Assembly: GCA_963921935.1 (NCBI GenBank)
Contig: OY998180.1
Coordinates: forward strand, 196,891,044-196,955,043
DNA: 64,000 nt
Source: Galeruca laticollis
Lineage: Eukaryota; Arthropoda; Insecta; Coleoptera; Chrysomelidae
Direction of reading: 5' to 3'
The translations under genes were made by a program, and so were the position numbers. Below are positions 58,141 to 64,000 of the stretch, piece after piece. The first letter of the stretch is position 1, and each line of letters starts with the position of its first letter. A model generated the notes under the pieces. It worked only from the letters and a program-made list of their open reading frames with translations, had not been told where the DNA came from and searched no databases.

Positions 58141-59541
58141 ATGGATCAAAAGCAGTGGATGCAGAAATTTTTAGAAGAAGTTTTGAGACTAGACGACTCT
58201 AAGAAAGAGACTCATTATAACGTACTTACAAATGAAAAGTACTTAAAGCTTATTTCTGAAGTGGAGGAGGCTGAGAGCTCAGAGAAAATGACCCCAATCC
58301 AACAAAGGAGATTACAGAGGTTTGGTTTGATTAGCATTGGAAACATCAAAAAAATAGTTTCACGGTCCGAAGGAACTATCAAACACTATCTCACTGTGGA
58401 TGAGTTGTATGATGTGATTGATGCTGCACATGTAGCAATAGGACATGGTGGAAGAGACAAACTTTTGGCAGAAACATCTAAGAAATATGCAAACATCACC
58501 AAACAATTGATTCTTCTTTATCTTTCAATGTGTGAGACATGCAAACAAAAGAGAACAAAGAGGAAGAGAGGATTAGTATCCAAACCAATTCTTCACTCTG
58601 AAATGAACAGTAGATGCCAGGTGGACTTAATTGATTTTCAAAGCCAATCAGATGGAAAATTCAAATTCATCATGGTCTACCAGGATCATCTCACTAAATT
58701 CGTATTACTTCGCCCATTAGAAGGCAAGAGAGCAGAAGAGGTAGCCTACCACCTGAATGATATTTTTCTAACTTTTGGAGCTCCTTGCATTCTACAATCT
58801 GATAACGCAAGAGAATTTGTTAACCATGTTATAACTGAGCTAGCCAGTCTATGGCCAGAACTGAAAATTGTTCACGGAAAGCCGAGACATAGTCAGAGCC
58901 AAGGCTCGGTGGAGCGTGCCAATCAAGACGTTGAAAACATGATTGCTGTCTGGTTGAAAGTCAATAACTCCTCGAAATGGTTTGAAGGCTTGAAATATGT
59001 CCAATTCATGAAAAATAGAACGCTTCACTCAGGAATCAAACAATCACCCTACAAAGCAATGTTAGGAATCGAGTCTAGAGTTGGACTCAAGACCAGCTCA
59101 TTGCCCGCTGAAACGATTGAAAATATTCATGATGAGGAGGATCTACTAAAACTTGTGGATCAAGAAGAGTCAAATCAAGAAGATGATATTGTTGGCGATC
59201 AAGTAATGATTGACGATCAAGTAATAATAATTGTCGATCATTATGACAATGAAGAGAAGGAGAACCATGATAGTCAGAACCTTGCAGCGGAACGTATTGA
59301 AAGCGCCCGCAAAATAGCTCAAGAAAATTTAGAGAAACAAGCTATAAGGATGAAGTCATCCTCTGATAAATTACAGCAACCAGCCAAAGTAGGAGATAAT
59401 GTTACTGTACCAATACCCGACGTAGACAAAGGAAGAGGGGAGCTTAGAAATATCATTGGTATTGTACTTCAAGTAAATGATGATGGACTTTACAAAATAG
59501 GCACAAAACATGGCGTTCTGCAGAGTTTGTATACTAGGTAA
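58141..59541 (+). CDS. KRBA2-like integrase-type transposase (intact)
   Basis: 466 residues from MDQKQWMQKFLEEVLRLDDS. An upstream in-frame ATG at 58057 adds 28 hydrophobic residues but lies before a splice-acceptor-like TTTTTTACCAG (ending 58118), so the 58141 start is preferred. Residues ~84-135 hold an H97/H102/C131/C134 integrase zinc finger. The core has D162 (VDLIDF), D221 (QSDNAREF) and E258 (GSVERANQDV), a full D-D-E triad. ~350-420 is acidic. The tail GDNVTVPIPDVDKGRGELRN is the same module seen in KRBA2/SCAND3-type proteins. The last codons end TR followed by GGTAATATT, a possible splice donor, so another exon may exist. It would cut and paste the element in the nucleus. Confidence 0.92.
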   Translation: MDQKQWMQKFLEEVLRLDDSKKETHYNVLTNEKYLKLISEVEEAESSEKMTPIQQRRLQRFGLISIGNIKKIVSRSEGTIKHYLTVDELYDVIDAAHVAIGHGGRDKLLAETSKKYANITKQLILLYLSMCETCKQKRTKRKRGLVSKPILHSEMNSRCQVDLIDFQSQSDGKFKFIMVYQDHLTKFVLLRPLEGKRAEEVAYHLNDIFLTFGAPCILQSDNAREFVNHVITELASLWPELKIVHGKPRHSQSQGSVERANQDVENMIAVWLKVNNSSKWFEGLKYVQFMKNRTLHSGIKQSPYKAMLGIESRVGLKTSSLPAETIENIHDEEDLLKLVDQEESNQEDDIVGDQVMIDDQVIIIVDHYDNEEKENHDSQNLAAERIESARKIAQENLEKQAIRMKSSSDKLQQPAKVGDNVTVPIPDVDKGRGELRNIIGIVLQVNDDGLYKIGTKHGVLQSLYTR

Positions 59542-59631
59542 TATTATTGAATATTTTTTCTACTTAAAATATTAAATAGTGTTACCTCGAAGAAATGAAA
59601 GAATTTTGAATGAAATTTCAATTTATTTAGA

Positions 59632-59843
59632 CATAACCCGTTTTCGATTCTATATGCAGAATTATCATGAGTGCATTACTTGTCATAAACTATAAAACGT
59701 CCAAAGCAACTTTGCTCAAAAAAGTAAGTAGACGACACACGTTTAAAAATAGAAGATGCTATTTTAACAAAAGTTAAACCAGCTGGCATCTTGTATTTTT
59801 AAATGTGTTTGGTCTACTAATTTTTGTGAGCAAAGTGATAACT
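59632..59843. mobile_element. Truncated foldback MITE inside copy B
   Basis: Carries one full arm (CATAACCCGTTTTCGATTCT..AAAAATAGAAGATGC) and part of the second (GCATCTTGTATTTTTAAATG..GAGCAAAGTG). It is broken off at 59843 relative to the intact hairpin in copy A. Confidence 0.8.
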
Positions 59844-59979
59844 TTTCATTTGATTTTACTTTATTTGACTATTACCTCATTTAAAACAACTAATTGATTA
59901 CTTCAGTCATAAATGAAATTTTCAGTAATTATTTTTTTTATTTCCTCCTCTCAAAAACATAAGAACAAACTATTTGGTT

Positions 59980-60352
59980 TGTCCTAGGAAAAACCAGTTT
60001 GGCCTGAAATATTAAATATTAATATCCGGTAAAACCGTACAAACCTAAAAAAATAACTGCCAGAAAAGAAAGATGAGGTACCGGCAAGTGTGCATCAATT
60101 GCATCAAGCTCTACGAAATCAGTTTTTCCTAGGATAAACTAGTTTGTCCTAGGATATACTAGTTCGTCCTAGGTTAAAATAGTTTGGCCTGAAATATTAT
60201 ATATTAAAATTCGGCAAAACTAGTTCATCCTAAGTGCGTTAGGATAAACTAGTTTGGCCTAGGAGAAACTAGTTTATCCGAACGCACTCAGGACAAACTA
60301 GTTTGCCCTAGGACAAACTAGTTTGTCCTAAAACACTGTTTGGCCTGCAACA
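59980..60352. repeat. Right subterminal repeat array of copy B
   Basis: Motifs as at the left end. The block GGCCTGAAATATTAAATATT occurs twice (60000 and 60188), so the end has an extra internal duplication. Confidence 0.9.
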
Positions 60353-60356
60353 TATA

Positions 60357-60480
60357 CAATGAAATACAAAAAAATACTTTTTTGGGAATGGCTCACATAT
60401 CTCAAGAATCATTAACAAAAAAAGTGAACATAATAATTTAGTGATATTTATTATTACCTATTATTTATTGATAAAAATCA
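60357..60480 (+). pseudogene. Penelope-like element, C-terminal end after copy B
   Basis: NEIQKNTFLGMAHIS followed by INKKSEHNNLVIF aligns with the PLE C-terminal block LEMSHI..NxRxDxxNLSxIY of the copy at 3909. It completes the element interrupted at 56917. Confidence 0.65.
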
Positions 60481-61079
60481 TAAAAATATTTCAAATTCTT
60501 CATCTATTTAACAAATTTTAGGTTAAAATAACGTCATTTATTTAAAAAAGAAAATCACCATAACTCGATTCAATATTATTTAGATCTATGGTTAATTTGA
60601 AAATAACCTTTAATTTTTTCGTTATTTCTGTGTTAAAAAAAAGAATAACAATTTAAAATAATTTTGTTTAATTTCAATTTGACAGTTATTAAAAAAAATC
60701 AAATACATCTTTTGATATTTTATACAATTTACCATGTAGAATTTTTATAATATATCAACCTCGTATACTGTATCCTTGAAAATGGAAAGTTTGGACTAAA
60801 AGTATGAAGTGTTCTCTTTTTAATTTGCCGCTTCCCCAATAATTCTGCCCTCAAATGTACAAACTTTGCTTTAGATACCTTGTAATTTTTTTTCTAACTT
60901 TCTTTTTTGGAATACCTGCCTTTTGAACCACGCGAGCAATTTCTGATCTAAAATACCCTGAAATAAAAAAAGGAAAAAGAGTAAATTAAACTTATTTGTA
61001 TTTTTTTCTTCTTCAAGAGAATTGGAAGAAGACCTGAGGGGAATCTTCAATTGTTTAATTTATTTCACGGCTTCTGTAC
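60481..61079. other. No recognisable gene
   Basis: AT-rich. A minus-strand exon-like piece after a TTTATTTCAG acceptor (about 60962) reads YFRSEIARVVQKAGIPKKKV, but the family is unknown. Confidence 0.35.
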
Positions 61080-62340
61080 ATGTCTCTCTCCATAACTTTT
61101 GTAAATTTTCCCAGTGGTTTTGTTATAGTTTCTTTATTCTTGGGTTAATCTCGTTTCGTTCTTTTCGATAGTTGTTCCAGTTTTCAGGTGTTTTATTTCG
61201 TATATATTGAGTGTATGCCGTTTTCTTTTGATTTGGCTATTTCCTTCACTTCCGGCGAGAACCATGGTGTTTTGTTGGTTCTGTTAACATTTACCTGTCT
61301 CTTTCCTAGTGCTTCCTTGGCGGCGTCTAATATGTTGTTTTATAATATTGTCCATTGTTGGTCCATACTGTCTTGTTTGTTAACTGGTCTTTGCAATATT
61401 ATCTGATTAAGTCGTTCTTTATATAGATATTGTGTACTCTTGTCTTCTAGTGATTCGACGTTGAATTTATTAATCGCTTTCGGTACAGATTTTTAGGCCT
61501 TAGGCATTTTCAGTCTCATAGTTTATGATTACTTCCTGAGATGGCGCCATTCAAGGTTCTTACGTCTAATATTGTTTGGGGAGTAACTCTGTTGGTGATA
61601 ATGTAGTTTAAAATCTACTATTGACATCTTGTGTATTGCCATGTGCATTTGTGCTTCATGTCGTATTTGAAGAAAGTGTTGTTGATACTCATATTGTTGT
61701 TTGCACAGAATATTTTCGGTCATTCTCCATTTTTGTTGGTAATCTCTTCATTGAATCTTTGCATTACGCAGTGCAGGGGTTCGTCTCCTATTCTTGCATT
61801 TAGGTCCTCCAAATAACGATCTTATCTTGTGTCCTTATTTTATCTACTATCGCTTGTAGTTCATCGTAAAATCATTCTCTTTCCTCTCTTTTATTACTTA
61901 TATCTGGTGCACAAACGCTTATAAAATTGATCTTATCGTGGTTAATCTTCATTCTTACTACGTAATATCCTGTCGCTGACGTAGACTTCGCTCTTTATTT
62001 GTTGTTCGTACTTTTGGTCTATCAGTGTGCTCTTTGTTCTCGGAGGACTCCACTGTTATATATTTTACATTTTCGCTGATAGAGCATATTTCGTGTTATT
62101 TTCTTGTACCTCTTCTATAATTTCCTGGTGCTTTGCGTTCGAGATGGAAATCCTGAATTTATTTTGTTTCCAAATCTTAGTCCGTTTTCTAACGTCGTCG
62201 TACTTCTATCCATCAAATTCTGAGGCTGCCTTGTGGTTCTATTCGCCGTATTGGATTTTTACCACAGGTAGGTAGCTAGCCTCACCTGTGAACCCTCCTT
62301 CTTTATCCGGACTTGGGACCGGGTGGGGCATCTGCTGAGC
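61080..62340 (-). pseudogene. LINE 5' region and endonuclease relic
   Basis: On the minus strand the leader CTCAGCAGATGCCCCACCCG (about 62330) is followed by KINFISVCAPDISNKREE, DKIVIWRT..DLNARIGDEP, MQRFNEEITNKNGE, NNNMSINNTFFKYDMKHKCT and DVRTLNGAISGSNHKL, then PWFSPEVKEIAKSKENG. These are the successive blocks of an apurinic-type LINE endonuclease (GDxNAR, NTFF..HKYTW, GSDH). Stops and frame changes run throughout. Reverse transcriptase is absent. Confidence 0.82.
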
Positions 62341-62608
62341 CTTTCAGATGACCCCACAGGCGGAGTTGATATTGTTTACCAAATTCCACAACGAGAGACT
62401 ACATGAAAATATGAATACAAGAGGTTATTGATAGCCTGTCAAGAGCAGAACTTGAAGCTGCTGTAATTCTCCACGCATGAGCAGCTCTAACGATGCATTG
62501 TGTGTGTTGGAAGACAGTTCAAACATCCTTTTTCTTATTATGTCCCTACACGTGTTTTTTTCAATTTTTTGAACTAAGAATACTTTTATTACTTAAAAAC
62601 TATAAAAT

Positions 62609-63130
62609 TATGCCTGTTACAAATGATGAAGCTGCCGATATGATTGCTGTATACTTTAAATTTCTTCAAAATGGGGCATTGACTAAAAGAGTATACAGAG
62701 CTCAATATCTAAATGGGCGTTAACGCTATGCCACAGTTTTTACGAGTTTAGTGCGAAATTTGCGTAGACCGACGGCTAGAACAGTGGAAGACAATATTGT
62801 CAATGTCTTAGCATACGTTTGTTTGTTATTTCAAATTTTTAGTCAACACCCATATCATATGGTTTTACAGTACGCGTTAAATGATGATGACTTTGACCGA
62901 CAGATAGATTACTGTCATTGTTTATTGGGCATGATTAGGGAAAATAGAGAATTGTGATCGAAACGTTAATTTGCATAATATGCATTATTGGTCTAAAAAC
63001 AATCCTCGCAGGTTGCACAAGGTCCAACATCAAAGCCATTGGAGTCTCATTGTATATTGTCGCATCCTGTGCGAAACTATTATGTGTCCATATTTCTTTG
63101 ATAAACCACTAAATGTTTTCTGATTTTGCG
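62609..63130 (+). pseudogene. Mariner-like transposase, N-terminal and central part
   Basis: It starts MPVTNDEAADMIAVYFKFLQ, then FTSLVRNLRRPTARTVEDNI, HPYHMVLQYALNDDDFDRQI, LLGMIRENREL* and, in another frame, HYWSKNNPRRLHKVQHQSHW and PYFFDKPLN. This matches the helix-turn-helix and first catalytic region of the mariner lineage seen at 15699 and 37430. The helix-turn-helix is shortened and several stops interrupt the rest. The C-terminal third is missing. Confidence 0.82.
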
Positions 63131-64000
63131 GTAATCATATTATATTGCCTATTTAATTAGAAGACTTGCTCTTGCAATTACTGCAAAATATGTCTTTGCA
63201 ACTAGACTAGATCATTTTTTTTTGGTCTCCTTGGTAATCAAATTCTCTACCGCAAATCTTTACGATTAATAGTTTCCGAAATGCAGCACTATCATTCTTA
63301 TCTGGCCTCAGTACAACATACCTAAATATCAAACCAACATTTTTCTCGTCCATTGTGATGAGATTCAAAACTGTATCTATTTTTGTTTGGTGTAATGACC
63401 AACCTTTAAAATGTGTGAGCGAGGTGACTAACTTAAAGTTCCTAAATTATAATCATTTTCCAACCATAGTTTTTTTTTGGAAAAATAATATACCGGCGTT
63501 TTATATTCATTTATTGTTATCATATTTTTTACTTAAATATAGCAGGGAATGGTATTTAAATCGTCTCGCGTAAATAGCTTACAAAATGAGTCACTATTTC
63601 ATCCGTTGTAATCATGATCGTAATTCGATGGAACACGGATTAATCATCCTCCAGTAGTTCGGTCCTTTGAAACACCTCAAACTATTTTTGAAATAATGTA
63701 CGGGTGGTTGAAGAAATATTAAGACAGAATAGAGAATGTTGTTGAATCGTCTATATTTTCAGAATTACACGTGTGGAATAATTATACACTACACAAATGG
63801 TGTATTATTTTTTACTCAAGAACAGTCAAAAGTATTCTATCATCGCAAACATAAAAACAAAAGTAACATACATAAAACAAAAGTATCAGAACTAGGTTAG
63901 AAAATCATCTTTTTCTTATTTGTTCGCGGGAATCTGTTCTAAACGTCAACTAGTGGTGCGTTTAAATTATTTGACACTAACATAGGTCCCTGCCTTTAAA
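63131..64000. other. No recognisable gene
   Basis: A ~50-codon minus-strand frame from MDEKNVGLIFRYVVLRPDKN (about 63355) looks protein-like but is unrecognised. The 72-codon plus-strand frame at 63355 overlaps it in antisense. Nothing further can be supported. Confidence 0.35.

Larger units (their letters stand above)
56922..60352 (+). mobile_element. KRBA2-like integrase transposon, copy B (complete)
   Basis: 3,431 bp. The ends TGTTGCAGGCCAAAC (56922) are inverted at 60352, and TATA is duplicated at 56918-56921 and 60353-60356. Both ends carry long arrays of ACTAGTTTGTCCTAGGACAA motifs (56945-57150 and 60120-60335) with the block GGATGAACTAGTTTTGSCGG. One intact integrase-type gene lies between. 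It has the type of structure described for eukaryotic integrase DNA transposons (Ginger/IS3EU group); the exact group is inference. Confidence 0.92.

Overview
This is non-coding, transposon-packed animal DNA, most likely from an insect with a large genome. It is AT-rich and has long (TA)n tracts. It holds Penelope-like, non-LTR and Gypsy retroelements together with relics of piggyBac, mariner, PIF/Harbinger, Crypton and integrase-type (KRBA2-like) DNA transposons. I found no host housekeeping gene, tRNA, rRNA or CRISPR. A leaf-beetle-like genome would fit, but that is only an inference from the repeat mixture. Nearly every coding stretch is a transposon gene, and almost all are broken. The only long intact one is an integrase-type transposase at 58141-59541.

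Layout: 1-250 LINE endonuclease scrap; 1453-6600 a ~350-bp repeat bounded by (TA)n, a Crypton relic, two Penelope-like (PLE) relics head to head and a foldback MITE inside (TA)n; 7736-10996 a terminal-inverted-repeat element carrying a spliced DUF4806-type gene; 11160-18320 a piggyBac-like transposase split by a 6.36-kb insertion with 14-bp TIRs and a TAA target duplication; 19179-20016 a SWIM-zinc-finger, transposon-type gene with an intron; 22690-26600 two opposed arrays of a ~170-bp repeat.

26600-34851 is a PHD-finger LINE on the minus strand. A 4.8-kb Gypsy element (28487-33302, TTAA target duplication) has landed in its endonuclease. The Gypsy lacks protease, reverse transcriptase and most of RNase H, but its Pol frame continues past integrase into a macrodomain (ADP-ribose-binding fold) and a CCCH zinc finger. 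35060-40800 holds PLE, MITE, mariner and Harbinger/MADF relics. 41600-45150 holds LINE ends, another ~170-bp array and a TATA promoter with a cluster of heat-shock-element-like motifs. 46721-49261 is a complete but mutated TIR element with an unassigned D-D-E type transposase.

49894-60352 contains two inverted copies of the KRBA2-like integrase transposon. Copy A is decayed and lacks one end. Copy B is structurally complete, with TATA target duplications, and sits in the GIY-YIG region of a PLE. 61080-62340 is a second LINE endonuclease relic, and 62609-63130 a mariner transposase relic. The overall picture is repeated nesting: the order of insertion can be read at several sites, and the ~170-bp repeat recurs at many truncation points.
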